From positions 41,511 through 105,510 of the forward strand of contig CALANW010000164.1 of NCBI GenBank assembly GCA_937926145.1: 64,000 nt of DNA. Direction: 5' to 3'. Position 1 is the stretch's first letter. Each line of letters opens with the position of its first letter. Under the pieces are notes generated by a model. It did not search any database and was not told the origin of the DNA. It saw nothing but the letters and a program-made list of their open reading frames with translations. The position numbers and the translations under genes were made by a program. Positions 63,921-64,000 of the stretch are shown piece after piece. The stretch comes from an uncultured Ruminococcus sp. (GTDB lineage: Bacteria > Bacillota > Clostridia > Oscillospirales > Ruminococcaceae).

Positions 63921-64000
63921 AGTATCGTCCTTTCATAATATAAAAAATGGTAATTTCTGTCCCTGTTTTTTAAAACATTATTATTGTATCAATTATATCA

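Overview
The window looks like a chromosomal segment of a Gram-positive, low-to-moderate GC anaerobe of the Clostridia, most likely a Ruminococcus-like member of the Oscillospiraceae. Support: an electron-bifurcating NfnAB pair, lipoprotein signal peptides with clean lipoboxes, strong AGGAGG-type ribosome binding sites, consensus sigma-A promoters with 17-bp spacers, a sigma-K-like promoter on a DUF11 gene, and EF-hand/leucine-rich-repeat surface proteins typical of gut clostridia. No rRNA, CRISPR array or prophage is visible. The only clear transposon remnant is a broken IS110-family element.

1-24 kb is ordinary core and accessory chromosome: the 3' part of htpG; a P-type Ca2+ ATPase; nfnAB; a DUF3783 protein; a membrane-anchored secreted protein; an EF-G-like GTPase; xpt; an aldo/keto reductase; tRNA-Ser(GGA); a DUF11 protein; dtd; a GNAT acetyltransferase; a hybrid histidine kinase; a DUF4349 lipoprotein; an Sfp-type phosphopantetheinyl transferase; and a DUF3810 membrane protein. 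The spaces between convergent genes hold families of structured repeats whose stems change in compensating ways from copy to copy. The htpG/ATPase junction also holds a probable type I toxin-antitoxin module too small for routine gene calling.

24-41 kb is a dense signalling island. A decayed hybrid kinase (two in-frame stops and an 11-nt deletion) lies divergent from a same-strand series: hybrid kinase, solute-binding lipoprotein, GGDEF-REC-HD-GYP protein, stand-alone Hpt protein, DUF342/FapA-like protein, REC-HD-GYP protein with the phospho-acceptor Asp replaced by Lys, second solute-binding lipoprotein, second hybrid kinase. No ABC permease or ATPase accompanies the binding proteins. The simplest reading is that the lipoproteins are ligand sensors for the kinases, which feed a phosphorelay (terminal REC to Hpt to REC) controlling cyclic-di-GMP turnover.

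41-64 kb holds two copies of the arrangement 'giant secreted repeat protein followed by an NSS-family Na+-dependent transporter', all on the minus strand, with one unrelated membrane protein between. The giants are 1980 and 3600 residues, share an EF-hand plus leucine-rich-repeat head and a body of modules (about 290 residues each in the larger one), and have matching terminators. The larger one has lost its original C-terminus through an out-of-frame junction, and the severed 3' coding sequence is still readable downstream. Neither shows a sortase, SLH or dockerin anchor.
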